Notes: generated from the letters alone by a model not told the origin. 64,000 bases of DNA from Mesocentrotus franciscanus (GCA_037976565.1 CP137666.1:56600740-56664739), one strand, 5' to 3'. Numbered from the stretch's first letter, positions 38,001-49,221 are shown. Numbers and translations are program-made.

Positions 38001-40743
38001 TCTACGATAAATGGAAAGTAACAGAATAGTGTACTTGCAAGTCAACCGCTTCAAGTTTCCGGTCAAATTGTAAAGCGATACAAAGTATGCATAATTATGT
38101 TAGGTATACTACAGAAGCTGCTACAATCGTCTTCTTTTTCATTCGTTTGATTTTTGTTTCTGGTGTTGTTACCGCTTTCTGGTCTATATTCTATTTATCT
38201 ATTTTGTTATTCTCTCCCAGCTCGGAGGTTGATTGCAACATATCTCGGTAATTCTAGTGAACTCTTGAAGTTTTGTACCACTCCAGGTCTTCCCAGATTG
38301 TTCCATTATATCTATAAAAAGTATGACATATTTTGATGTGATAATGTATTTCGCAGTTCTTGTTTCTTCTTCAAATCCTTTCAGGATAGTCTTTATAAAT
38401 AATGCAATATGAAATAATTTCTGGTCAATCAAGAATGTTTTTATAACTTCATATTTACAAAATAATTGGATATTCATTAAACTGAAATTGTATGAAGCCG
38501 CATCGTAATATAGCTTTGGTGGTCTAAGCAGTTCAAATCAGATCATGCAAGGGAAAGAAACAGAGTCTATACACTAAAGTGCTTTTGAATTGAGCAAAAG
38601 TGTTTGATAACACACAGTCATTCAAAACATCTTTAAAATACAGATCCATCAAGGTGATCAAGGTTTGTTTCCGCATTTGGCAGCCGAAATCAACATAATA
38701 CCATTTTCCAGCGAAGATGTCGATAGTCTTACCTTAGTTTCCACCAGTCCTCGTTGTAGTGGTCTTCGGTGGTGGATCCATTGAACACTCCCCATCGATA
38801 CTGGTCCATCAGATAACCGAATGGCAGGAAGGCAATCTTGTCCAAAGCAATGCTCATCAGGAAGTTCAGATCAGCCTCTGCATCAGTATATTAAAAAGGT
38901 AATGAGTTTAATATCTCATTGGCTTTGATTTTGATAGGGAAATCGATAATGATGTTTGCTTTCCATGTTCGCTTTTGTGTAATTTTCATTACATTTCTCA
39001 AATTTGACAAACCAAAGCTAACATTTTTCAAAGACAACCCAATGTCTCCTTTTTATGGTGTCTCTGGAAGCTTCAAGCTAAAATTGTATTAACAGGAAAA
39101 ACCCGATGTTAGCAAACAAGTGACACAGTGGCAGAAAATCTCTTCTACCGTCGCCATTAAATCGACTACTTTGCTCGATGTGACTACGATAATTTAAATT
39201 TACTTCTTATTATTTATTTAATGATATATTTACCAGGGTAGCCCATTCAACAAAAGTTGGTCTCATGGGGCTCGATAGTTTTTACCGCCAAAAAGAAAAT
39301 GAAGAAAAAGAAAACAAGTGCTATACCCATGTCATCAACCACTTCATCAATCAATCCAACTTCTTTCAAGTGTTTGGGTGTCGATACAGACAGAGCGAGG
39401 ACATCGCCCACGGCTTCGTGAAAACCTGGGTTGGCTCCACCTCTGTACACTACTGGGAGATCCTTATACTGGAGGTAATACTCGATGTGCCCCATCTCAT
39501 GGTGGATTGTGATGAAGTCGTCCATGGTGATGTCGGTACATTGCTTGATCCTATCAGTATAATAATTAACAAGATAGTGTTTCATAGAATCCTCAAAATT
39601 TGACATGTAAATAAAATGATGACGAATAATTCTTCTTTGTGGAGGTGTCGTGGTATATTCATTCATTTGACTCTAAATCCAAAGCAAATCGAATCCCAGT
39701 CTGACATTGTCGTCTTTTGTCAAGACATTAATCCACTTTTGCCACTCTTCCACCGAGGTGTTTAATGGGTACGCGTTATTGCGAATATAGTTTGCTCAGC
39801 ATTGTGAGCGTCCGTTAAATGGCACCTGGCTTGAATGCTCCCCATGGAGTAGAGAATGTACATACACTGTGTGCAGGCAAGCCTGAATCCAACGACCAGG
39901 GTAATAATATATATGTAAAGCGCTTAGAGACATCGTCAATGTATTAAGCGCTATAATCATAAGCCCAGACTATTAATATTATTGGTACCTTTGCAGACAT
40001 CTAGCTTCATTTCATGCAATATAGTTGATATGATGTACGATACTAAATGCAAGTTATTGAAAGTTGTTTTATTATCAAATTACTTTTCAACAATAAAATG
40101 ACTTGAGCAGACAACATCATACTTAGGTGCAATGGCAATGCTTACCCTTAAATGTGTTGTACACCAAATTTAGTGTTAATGTCTGGTCATTTTGGGAGAA
40201 AGTTTATGTAAAGTTAACGTAAAGAATTTTGCAACGATTGGATTTTATTTTCACCTGAAATCAACTTGATTGGAGAAATCCCAAGCTGAAGCATGGCACA
40301 CGACATCTCTACCATCATCCGGCTTCTTTATCATCGAATGGTCCCAGAATTCTTGGGGCATCTTAATAAGACCAAGCGACTCAAAAAACGCATCAGAGAG
40401 TTCGAACATCCGCAAAGCATCATAGTTCTATATAAATGTCATGTATCAGAGCAACATATTTCCATTAGTTTACTTTGTGAAATATTACTGAACAAACTGC
40501 TGTGATAAGATAATGGAGAGCTTCGATTCGGATAATATAACAAGCGATTACACTTAGGCCTACAATTATTGAACCCTCTCCAATTTATCTGTAAATGATG
40601 GCCTGAAGTACAATGTAGTGTAAAGATGTAGACAATTGTTTAATGATAAAATACTCCGGTTCACGAACATTTCACCAATCTGTATTTGGTTCGGTTATAT
40701 TTCATTGGAAATACGAGCATGACTCCTCACAATATACTTTGCA

Positions 40744-40774
<31 letters not shown>

Positions 40775-43700
40775 AATAAATAAATAATAATAATAATATA
40801 TATGTATAACAGTAATAATAATAAGAAGAAAAACATCTGTGCCTTGAATTTCTAATGATACCCAAGGAAAGATTCTTCAATGAGGGTCACATGGATAAGG
40901 TAAACAGAATATATTTGAATTTTCACCATCACTATAATCTTAGTCAACATTGGTTCAATCATTGTAATTAGACCTTATAATTAAAAAGACAAACATCTCC
41001 GTTGGCAAATGAAGGGAAAACTTGTTCCTTTCCCCTCTCCTGCAGCAAATTAGACCCCTGTACAGAAGAAAACTTGGGGCTAAAAACCAATAGAATCGAC
41101 CCCCGCCAAGATAGAGTATCCTAAATACGCCTCTGATTTTACCTGTTCTACAAGCGCAGGTGTTATGTCGACAGCTTGTTTCCCTGGGAACGGTTCACAT
41201 ATGTCGTAAACGTTTATCCACGACTGCGCCCACATATTACCTTTTGAGACAAAAGTATTAGACATGACTTATAGTTACAAACCACAAGGGAGGTGGGAAT
41301 AATCATGAAGAAGAAAAATCAACAAGGGTTTTCATTCGGACTTTTGGAATAGGTCTTAGGAATTAAACTCGTATTTGGTTACTAAGATCCACCGGCATAA
41401 AGTGTAAATATTAAGCAGGGAACAAGTATTTTATAGGAAGCTTGTTTGAATTCTAATTTTGTTTTATGATGCATGAAGATGCAAAAACACTCGATTCACG
41501 ATTTAATAGAAGTGATTAATAAATAGTACTGTATTATGTCAGACGCTTTAATTAAATCTCGATAACAACCTAGGATGTGTGCTGGAATGGGTCCACGCAA
41601 GTTGATGTAGTCACCACCGTAGCGATTGTACAGCTTTCTCCTGACATAGGCATGTAGCTCCTCGTACAATGGCTTCAGTTCATCATAGAGCTTTTCTGTA
41701 ATCTCCTGCAGATTGTCCACCTCGTAATACGAGCGCCAGTATGCTCCTGCATCTGGTTGATCTGAAATATATGAATCACATGGAAAATAGGTGATTCGAA
41801 TGAATCAGCATCGCTAGAACTACATACTTTGTACATGAGAGTCTAAACTAATCATCACAACAACAAAACACAGAAGAAACAAGTAAATGAATAAACTAGC
41901 CCACTAACGAACAAAAAAAGCACGCCTAAACTTGTCCTCGAGAGTACCCGAAATAAACATCACGATCGCAAATACTTTAGAAAACAAAAATGAAATCGGG
42001 AGGCAATTTCAATACCCTATTGTATATATCTCACACAAACCATGCTGGGATTACGTGGAGTACGTCATTGTAATGTTCGCACATATCAAAAGGTGATAGA
42101 CAAGGCTGTTGAAATTGCCTTTTTTTCCCCTCTCTTTTTTCACGTCTTTGCGCTCATGTCAAACTAGTTCAGAAAATTACATTTCCGATATCAAGTATGT
42201 CGGCAAATTAGAAATATTTCTCACAATAACACAAACAAACTTTTAAAATCAAGTATCAAAGGAAGGGCGAATGGGGCCGTCTTTCGTTTGAGGAAAAAAA
42301 AAACAAAAGTGGGGATACCATTTCGGCGTCCTCCATATTTTATCACAATCCGGTTTTACCCCTGGAAACCGTTGTTCTCCGGTTTATATCTATTTAGGAA
42401 TTACGTTTTGGAAAACTTCGTACATGTTTATATTCCACAATTACTCTATATGATAATACAGAACATACTGATATATATTTAGATTTTTTTGTTTGGGGGC
42501 GTCTCTTAACATCTTCGCCATTATTTATCATCACCATGATCAGTCGCCATATGATGATTTAATCTTCTTTAAAAAACGTAACGAAAGGGGCGTCGCTAGA
42601 TTTCGGATGATAATCAAACAAACCAACAAAAGATTGTCAGTTTGTCAAATTTACCAACAGGACAAAAAGAAAGAGGAAAGAGATATAGGTAGAAATTCCT
42701 GAAATAGCCTAACACAAATTTGTGATTTGCCTACACCCCGAGCACACCCCCAGTGACAACCCTTGAGTCGAATATACAGTGCGTATAAAAAAAAGTGTAC
42801 CCAATTTTGGTAGCTCCTAAATAAAAAGTCATAAGCAATATGACTTTAAATTTAATTTCATGATAAAGAATTACTTATTTTCTGTCCAATGATACCCTAT
42901 TCATAATATTTCTGCCACGGGTGAATGAGCACCAGGGTCTTTAAAAAGTGTTGTCAAAATTGCCTTGTTCCAAGTTTGGGCTTAAGGAACCAATGTGGGT
43001 CAAGCCTTATGCATGTGCTTATTCGGTTTTAAAGTTAAATTATGACTCGTGCATCAGCGCTCATTGTTTAAAGTGATGCAATGTATCTAGGCTTTCACAG
43101 AATCTTGTTTCAATCCACAGGATAACCTTCAACTATTTTAAACAGCCTACTAAATTTTTGTCTCATGATATCTAAGATCTCTCTGCTCACTTATCCTCTG
43201 CGCCATTTCACACGCGTAAGGAACATAAGGTGTTTATCTCGACCAGTGAATGCAAACTCAAAGGTTACTAAACCCAAATGCAAGAAAGAACACATATGGT
43301 GATAAATATCAAAGAAATTGACAGCAGACTTTCTTTAAAAAAAAGATAACATTCTAAACAAACTTTAACCATTTTGTATCACTCAATGAGAAGGGTATTT
43401 TAAACAAGGGATGCGAATGAAGTCAAGATTATAATCATCATAACGAAGAGAATATCGTACATTTTTCTTGTAATAAGCATTTCCTTGAGTTTGAGTTGAT
43501 ATTATCTCCTTTTTTCCAACTGCCTAATAGTAAATATAAATAAATGAGCGATTGTTCTTGGAATGAGATAACACACACATAATGGCTTTTGACCCACATT
43601 CATTGCTTCGGCCCAAAATTGGTACAAGGGGATTTGACAATACTTTTTGAAAAGCCTGTTATTCAGTCATCCTCGGCAGCACAATTATGAAAATGGTATC

Positions 43701-46700
43701 ATTAGACAGGCGGGTAGACAGGATATCAGTTCTTCTTAACATTAACATATAGTTCACATAGGTTATAACTGTTTAATTAGAAGCTACCAAAGTTGGTTAC
43801 AATTTTTTTTTGTAGCACTATATATGTATATATAATACTATTTTCAAAATAAATATAAATTCTATTGTCTCCTGATTTTGTTTTACAATAACTCTTGAAA
43901 TAGTTGAAATAGTCATAAAGAACACCAATCAAAATTATAAACTAATGAAATGTAGTAATGATGGACAATTGGTTCGAATATCTTCTTATTGGTGCACAAT
44001 AACATGATTTTGGTTCTAGGACAATTACCTCCTGGGCAATCACCCCCCGGAAAATTACCCCCCGGAAAACTACCCCCGGCAAACTACCCCCCGGAAAAAT
44101 ACCCCCAAGGACAATTACCCCCCGAAAAATTACCCTCCGATGACAATCATCCACCCCCAGAAACATCTGCTTTTATTAAAACCAACTTATTATCAGGCTG
44201 GACTTCCCCTTTAACGAACAGGTGGGGGAGGGGGGTAATTGTCCTCGGGGTGGTTGTCCTTGGTTGTCCTGGGGGGGGGGGTAATTGTCCTAGGGGGATA
44301 TTTTCATGGGTGATGTTGGGTCCTCGGGGGTAATTTTCCGGGGGTAATTGCCCTGATACGGAAATCAGGCATGAGATGGTGTACTTACGAGATGTTTGTA
44401 AGTACATTTCACCTATTCAAATTTGTTCTCTATAAAGCTGGGACGAACTTTGATCAAATCATCGTGTTTACCCTCACCATCATATGAGTTCATTATATTA
44501 TCCTTATCTATATATTTTCGTAAATCCTTACCATTTGCCATCGCAGCTTCATTCTTCAGCTCTACATATCTCTTGTAGTCGTCACGGGCCGGTGCTCCTA
44601 CTTCGGCGCGCCAAGCGTTCCACGCCCAGTTTAACTCGTAGTAGTCATGTGATGTGGCCATAATACGAGTGAGGTCTATTAATGCATGTAAATAAATAGA
44701 ATAACTACAAAATATTGTATTATCTGTAAAACATAGATATTCTTTTGATTTATTCTCGGGATGAATGAGCTCATGTTCTTATTGGCATAGATATTATCTC
44801 TTTTTGGAAACGTCCTTACTTACAGTAGGTCCATATAACCGGCTGCCCACGAGACAAAAAGAAAGCAATGGAATTAAAGTAAAATAAAGTATGAATTACG
44901 TCCATGTTGACCATAGGTCACGTGGGCCTTGGATCTCATGGACCTGCAGTTTAGTAAATCATTTTAGTTTTTAGTCTCGTGAATCATCCATGGGCTGGAT
45001 ATAACCCTCTTTAAAGCTCACACATTCTTCCGACATGAAATCGGCGTACAGCAGAGAAGTATTTATGTTAGCTTATAGGATTAACATTGCTAATGACAAC
45101 CAATGGATAAAAGTTTCAACACGAACTCACTGGTAAGGCGAAATCCCCCGCTTCTGTGTTTGTCTCTTTCTTGGTAACATCAATCTATAATATGTAAGCT
45201 TGCCTAAGGGCGATGATAGGTATTAAAATTGTGGACGCATGGGATGTAAACGTTAATTCAGGTTCCAAAGAACTGATTAATGAAATTATGACTACAGTGT
45301 GGCAGTAAGGGAGAGATAATAGAGAGAAAGAGAGAGAGAGAGAGAGAGGGGGGACGGGGTAGGAAGGGAGAAGGGGTAAAAGTGACTTACCTGGTTCTAG
45401 TGAATAACAGGTTCCATCTTCATCACATGGTTTACCTGTTGAGTAGCGAGACTCCATACCAGAGAGAATGTTTTCAAGCTAGATGTATTCAACATCAAAT
45501 TAAGAAGGGAGAAAAAGGAATCAGCAATGGAAGTTTAAATGATAGTGACTAGATAGTAGGCATCGTAGTGAAAGAATATCATATTTATTGTTTGTAAACT
45601 GCATCTAAAGAGCATATTCGAAAATTACAAGCAAGACAGTTGAAAAAGGATTTGTCATACTTTAATTCTTCGTATTCTTAGAGTGTTTAAGAAACGCACT
45701 TGATAACAAGAAAGACATATAACAAGGCCTCTATGACTGTTCATGTGAAAAGAAACTTTTATAACTGCAAAGTATCAATGTTATCATACCACAGCGTTAT
45801 CATAATCTTATTTTCTTGGCATCTCAAGATTGAAATAAATGAAATTGGAGCGTAACAGGTCAAAGTGAATTAACTTAAATCAAGCCGGCTTGAATAGATT
45901 TAAGAAAAGTCAATTTCGATTTACCAAAATCGAATCAGATTGATTTACATATGATTCTATATATCTATATGTCAATATATAAATCTATCTATCTATCTAG
46001 TTGGCGCTAATACACTTTTACACCGGGCGCCTAAAATGTAATTCCGTTAAATGTAATGCAAAAGAAACACCTATTTTAATTCGGAAATCATGATTTTTGA
46101 GAAAATATGTATCAAGCGTAAAAGAGACGCACTAAAATAGATATTTCGTTTGCATTTTATTTAATGGAATCAATGTAATCACTTTTCAGGCGCCCCTGCG
46201 AAAGTACACTAGCGACCCTTAGTTTTGATGTGATTGGGCGACCATGTGATGGATCACTGATATCAATCCATTTCTTAGTTGGTCTACCTGCTTTTTCCTG
46301 TCATTGATTCCTCCTCGCAAGTGAGTAGTTGCCAATTGGAGTTGAATAAAAGTTATAAAACTAATTTATTACAAAAATACCTCTTCGAGATCTTCATCTG
46401 GTAGAGCAGCCGATCCTATGTAGCGTATGTTATCAAGTTGCCTCTTGGTATCGGAGCTAAATCCCGTTTGGTCGAAGGCATTTGCATATCCGCTCATCAC
46501 CTTGCTGAAATTCGCACTTTCGAGGTTACCACTGACCTGGACATGGGAAAAGTCATTAGGATTGGTAATGACAATTTCATAGAGGTTGAGTTAAATATGA
46601 TTGTAATTGAAAGTGATGAGTTAGATCTTTAGGATGTCAAAATCAATCAATAACAAGATCGCAATGATTTTTGAAAAGTCAGCCTATGGCGATTTCAATA

Positions 46701-47584
46701 ACCTGGTCTGTAAATGTGCGAACATTACAATGATATATTGCGTAATCCGAACATTATTTTCATGGGATATACATGTACAATAGGGTATTGAAATTCGTTG
46801 CGAACATGTTCAGTAAAAGTTACCTTATTATGTGTGTACTTACAGTATAGATTCAAAGAAACGAAGTATAACTAAATTCGGGATATATTTTGTAATATTT
46901 TTGTAATGTTTTTGTTAAAACTGTAGGAGACATGGTAGCGGGTATAAGATGCCAGATAACGCCATCCTTACACATCACTAAGGCAATTAAGTTAGGATGT
47001 AAATATCTTCAACTTTATGTGGAAAGTTTCCCATCTTACATGACGCATTGAAAATACTGAAACCATTTACATATTTTATCATCATGATTTTAGGTGATCC
47101 AGATCAATTGAATCCTGGTGACTTTGGATTCAATGTATGATTTATACTTGTAGATATTCTTTTATCAATCATTTTCAAATATTTCAAACTATTACAAGGG
47201 GCATACGGGTCAGTGTAAAAAAACGGAAGCGTTGGTAAGACTTTGGTGTTAGACCATGAAACGGCGCCAGGAATTAAAATTTTTATTTCTATCATACATT
47301 CAAATTTTCTATACACTTTTATAAATGAGCCTGTTTTATGGATTCATATTTACCATTTGCTCCCGATTGTATTCTGTGATATTCGTGTTATAGTCCCATG
47401 CCTTGAATGCTGACTTGGAATATACGTCCATGGCCATGTCGTTGAATTCATCCAGAAATTCTGTTGCAAGTGATTCATCGTTAACGCTGCCGGCAGGAGG
47501 TATCGGATTTTCAATAAAGCATTCAACAGAGCATTCTGGTCCTTTAAGAAGGACCAGGCCCAGAGCCGAGAAAGCGCGTATCAT
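34910..47584 (-). CDS. ACE: angiotensin-converting enzyme-like zinc dipeptidyl carboxypeptidase, 13 exons
   Basis: This is a complete peptidase family M2 gene. Exons, in transcript order: 47584-47354, 46536-46381, 45478-45391, 44675-44532, 41761-41570, 41240-41143, 40427-40255, 39550-39327, 38877-38733, 38001-37903, 37048-36923, 36460-36279, 35019-34910. Every junction is GT/AG and all phases agree, giving 1968 nt or 655 residues, the usual size of a single-domain ACE. HEMGH lies at about residues 378-382, and the third zinc ligand Glu (in GFHEAVGD) follows 23 residues later. The three family disulfides are kept ([15 protein letters not shown] with IKQC; VLCTAAG with YKCDIY), as is the substrate/chloride segment [14 protein letters not shown]. 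The family removes C-terminal dipeptides from small peptides outside the cell. No membrane anchor is encoded, so a secreted enzyme is inferred. The 5' end is the weak point: the ATG at 47584 gives only a short hydrophobic start, and an in-frame ATG at 47683 would add 33 residues. A separate signal-peptide exon upstream is possible. Confidence 0.93.
36005..36245 (+). mobile_element. SINE in ACE intron 12
   Basis: tRNA-like B box (GGTTCCGGGTTCAATCC) followed by TTGCTAGGTGCTTGCATCCT and a body ending GGTAAATACAATAAAAAA. It is the uninterrupted relative of the SINE at 31360-32100. Confidence 0.75.
36279..36460 (-). CDS. ACE: ACE exon 12
   Basis: It encodes [20 protein letters not shown], then [20 protein letters not shown] and the end of the peptidase domain ([13 protein letters not shown]). 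The GTGTGC donor is in phase 1. If it were not spliced, the frame would stop five codons later, so a read-through isoform lacking the last exon is conceivable. A decayed copy lies at 54822-54999. Confidence 0.93.
36923..37048 (-). CDS. ACE: ACE exon 11
   Basis: It encodes [20 protein letters not shown] and then [16 protein letters not shown], containing the third conserved disulfide pair. Phase 2 to phase 2, GTGAGT donor. A decayed copy lies at 55842-55965. Confidence 0.95.
37240..37485 (+). mobile_element. L2/CR1-like LINE 3' end in ACE intron 10
   Basis: The frame [20 protein letters not shown] matches the end of LINE reverse transcriptase proteins. It is followed by the tail TATGTAAAGCGCATTGAGCA and GCGCTATATAAAAG. 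It lies antisense to the ACE transcript. Confidence 0.85.
37903..38001 (-). CDS. ACE: ACE exon 10
   Basis: It encodes [20 protein letters not shown] and then [11 protein letters not shown]. The His, Tyr and following Arg are the substrate and chloride ligands known in the family. Phase 2 to phase 2. A decayed copy lies at 57416-57511. Confidence 0.95.
38733..38877 (-). CDS. ACE: ACE exon 9
   Basis: It encodes [20 protein letters not shown], then [20 protein letters not shown] and WWKLR. This matches the conserved NFLM..ALDKIAF.PF.YL.DQ.RW..F block. Phase 1 to phase 2, GTAAGA donor. Confidence 0.95.
39327..39550 (-). CDS. ACE: ACE exon 8 (zinc site)
   Basis: This is the catalytic exon. It encodes [20 protein letters not shown] continuing through HEMGH, then [20 protein letters not shown]. 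The two His and the catalytic Glu of HEMGH and the later Glu form the M2 zinc site. The Cys in IKQC closes the second disulfide. The donor is GTATAG, phase 1. Confidence 0.97.
39670..39965 (+). mobile_element. SINE in ACE intron 7
   Basis: Body with AAGACATTAATCCACTTTTG and AATGGGTACGCG, and a 3' tail TATGTAAAGCGCTTAGAGAC plus AAGCGCTATAAT. The tail is of the same class as the LINE tails at 11527 and 37415. Confidence 0.75.
40255..40427 (-). CDS. ACE: ACE exon 7
   Basis: It encodes [20 protein letters not shown], then [10 protein letters not shown] and [17 protein letters not shown]. The Cys in VVCHASAW is the first half of the second conserved disulfide. It leaves in phase 2 at GTGAAA. Confidence 0.95.
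40747..40800. repeat. (AAT)n/(AAAT)n microsatellite in ACE intron 6
   Basis: AATAATAATA and AAATAAATAAATAATAAT runs. Confidence 0.95.
41143..41240 (-). CDS. ACE: ACE exon 6
   Basis: It completes the Gly codon of the previous exon and encodes [20 protein letters not shown], the NMWAQ block of the family. It leaves in phase 0 after VEQ, with a GTAAAA donor. Confidence 0.95.
41570..41761 (-). CDS. ACE: ACE exon 5
   Basis: Sixty-four codons. It encodes [20 protein letters not shown], then [12 protein letters not shown] and [11 protein letters not shown], highly conserved in ACE. It enters and leaves in phase 1. A decayed copy of this exon lies at 58729-58904. Confidence 0.96.
42002..42120 (-). 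mobile_element. small MITE, copy 3 of 3, in ACE intron 4
   Basis: The ends are GGCAATTTCAATACCCTATT and, in reverse, GGCAATTTCAACAGCC. The core, in reverse, is ATGTGCGAACATTACAATGA, as in the copies at 32160 and 46688. Confidence 0.85.
42777..43820. mobile_element. Tc1/mariner-like non-autonomous element with long terminal repeats, in ACE intron 4
   Basis: It starts CAGTGCGTATAAAAAAAAGT after TA (42775-42776) and ends with an inverted TAGTGCTACAAAAAAAAATT before TA (43821-43822). The arms remain alignable for about 250-280 bases each (CAATGATACC, GTTGTCAAAATTGCCTTG, CAATGTGGGTCAA on the left, with counterparts on the right). The middle has no open frame of note. Confidence 0.87.
44012..44360 (+). 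repeat. palindromic minisatellite element, copy 1, in ACE intron 4
   Basis: The left arm repeats units like GGACAATTACCCCCC; the right arm repeats the inverse GGGGGTAATTGTCCT. The outer ends are GGTTCTAGGACAAT and TTGCCCTGATACG. A spacer of about 60 bases (44160-44220) separates the arms. The same end sequences bound the element at 48492-48973. Confidence 0.9.
44532..44675 (-). CDS. ACE: ACE exon 4
   Basis: Forty-eight codons, phase 1 to phase 1. It encodes [20 protein letters not shown] and then [20 protein letters not shown], the family's MATS...W.W..WR segment. The donor is GTAAGG. Confidence 0.95.
45391..45478 (-). CDS. ACE: ACE exon 3 (first disulfide loop)
   Basis: It encodes [20 protein letters not shown] followed by [16 protein letters not shown] corresponds to the first conserved disulfide loop of ACE. 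It enters in phase 0 and leaves in phase 1 at a strong GTAAGT donor. Confidence 0.93.
46381..46536 (-). CDS. ACE: ACE exon 2
   Basis: Fifty-two codons, phase 0 at both ends. It encodes the segment from [20 protein letters not shown] to [11 protein letters not shown], matching the early helical lid region of the family. The acceptor follows TGTCCAG and the donor is GTATTT. Confidence 0.9.
46688..46796 (+). mobile_element. small MITE, copy 2 of 3, in ACE intron 1
   Basis: GGCGATTTCAATAACC at the left, ATGTGCGAACATTACAATGA in the core, ACAATAGGGTATTGAAATTC at the right. Confidence 0.85.
47354..47584 (-). CDS. ACE: ACE exon 1 (N-terminal part)
   Basis: It encodes the start of the peptidase domain, including [20 protein letters not shown] and [16 protein letters not shown], which fits the first helix region of ACE. 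It ends at a GTAAAT donor in phase 0. The chosen ATG opens [15 protein letters not shown], which could be a short signal peptide. The open frame continues upstream to an ATG at 47683, so the true 5' boundary is unsettled. Confidence 0.75.
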
Positions 47585-48491
47585 TTTTGATTGGATGCTA
47601 TGTTCAGTCACTCTAAATCGAGCTCCTTTCTCTTCGGACCAACTTATCTTATTGAAAGGGCATAAGGCTAAATCCCAGCTCATATGCTTTAATCTGCTAC
47701 AAAGTAAGTCAATAAGTACATCGTACCAAACTCAAATATATAGTTTTTCTTTAGGGGACTGCTGGGGATAAATATTTGTCTTTAGCTGGACAGACTTAAT
47801 AAAAGAGAGGAACAAAGAAATAAAAAGAGAATTTCACGAGATCTTGCAGCAACGCCCATTTCGTCAGGAGAACGGGTCACTCCACAAATTATGATACAAC
47901 AATTGGTTTATGATGGTTTGCGAAACTTTGGACTCTACTTTATAAACGCTGTAAAACTGAAAAGTAAATGTTTTGTTGACGCCGTATATTTGTCCTAAAG
48001 CGTAGTGTAATTACCATCTGTTACATGCCGTGAACACCTTAATAGAATTTTACAAGATATGAAACACTAGGTATATGAACTCTCTTTACAACTTTGTTTT
48101 GGGCTATTATCTATCTAAAAATTAAATTATATGTCGCCCACCCCTCTTAAGTTACATATTTCTTTCCTCTTCCTCTTATGTGGCCCCTTCTTCTTTCACA
48201 CACCTTATTTCTCGATTTGGTTTGTCTTTTCATCTAAATTACATTTGTTATTTTAAAACCAAACTTGGACTTTGCCCAACAGTCTTCGTTTCAAACGTTT
48301 CTCCAGAGTTGCAATGGATAAAGATTACCACTGACATTCATTAATTTAGTTGTAAATGTACTGGAACGGTTTTCAGTTTGTAAGACTTGTATGTTACTTG
48401 ATCTCCTTATATTCAACATTTGAAAGCGACCTAACTTTGTCAACGCCCCTTAAGTTCATTGCTCTGCAACTGCTTTGCAATAGACTTTGAT
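47585..48491. other. upstream of ACE, no gene recognised
   Basis: The open frame of exon 1 continues to 47683. No clear signal-peptide exon or promoter element could be identified here. Confidence 0.4.
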
Positions 48492-48973
48492 CGTATCCGG
48501 ACACCTAACCCATGGACATCCACCCCCCGGATAACCACCCCCAGTCAACTACCCCCAAGGACAACTAACCCTTAGGACAACTATCCCCTAGGGCAACCAC
48601 CCTCTAGGACAACTATCCCCGGGACAACTTACCCCCGGACAACTACCCCGATACAACTACCCCCAGGACAACTAACCCCTAGGACAACTACCCCCGGACA
48701 ACTACCCCTTAGGATGGTTGTCCGGGGTAGTCCTAAGGGATGGTTGTCGTAGGGTAGTTGTCTGGGGTAGTTGTCCGGGAAAGTTGTCCGGGGGTAGTTG
48801 TCCTGGGGCTAGTTGTCTGTGGATAGTTGTCCGGGGGTACTTGTTCCGGGGGTAGTCGTCCTAGAGGATGGTTGCCCTATGGGGTAGTTGTCCTAGGGTA
48901 GTTGTCCTAGGGGGTAGTTGACTGGGGGTTGTTATCCGGGGGTAGATGTCCAGGGGATAGGTGTCCTAGAACC
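48492..48973 (-). repeat. palindromic minisatellite element, copy 2
   Basis: The left arm repeats GGACAACTACCCCC; the right arm (from about 48712) repeats GGGGTAGTTGTCC. The arms meet almost without a spacer. Read on the minus strand, it begins GGTTCTAGGACACC and ends GTGTCCGGATACG, matching copy 1 at 44012-44360. Confidence 0.92.
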
Positions 48974-49082
48974 GATTTTGATACCATATCGGGCACATAT
49001 ATCTGTCCGTCGATTTCACGCATATAAACGAATGCGGATAGCAATTTATATTCTGAAAAATATCAAAATTGTATACAAAAAG

Positions 49083-49221
49083 GTTATTTTTTGGCGATTA
49101 TCCATCCTATTTGTTGAAAATGTGTCACGTGACACTCAACATTTTTAAAATATGAATTAGGTTATTTGTTAGCGAGTATCCTATTGGCTGAAAATGTGTC
49201 ATGTGTGACACTCAACATTTT
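49083..49221. repeat. 78-bp tandem duplication
   Basis: Two units share the order GTTATTT, TTGGCGATTATCC or TTAGCGAGTATCC, CTAT, TTG, and TGAAAATGTGTCA...GTGACACTCAACATTTT. Confidence 0.9.

Noticed and set aside
38154..38477. Short frames on both strands in ACE intron 9
   Set aside because: Low-complexity intronic frames without homology to the flanking exons.
39265..39603. 112-codon plus-strand frame
   Set aside because: It is antisense to the ACE catalytic exon, where HEMGH and GFHEAVGD are clear on the minus strand.
47403..47771. 122-codon plus-strand frame
   Set aside because: Antisense of ACE exon 1, with no recognisable motif.
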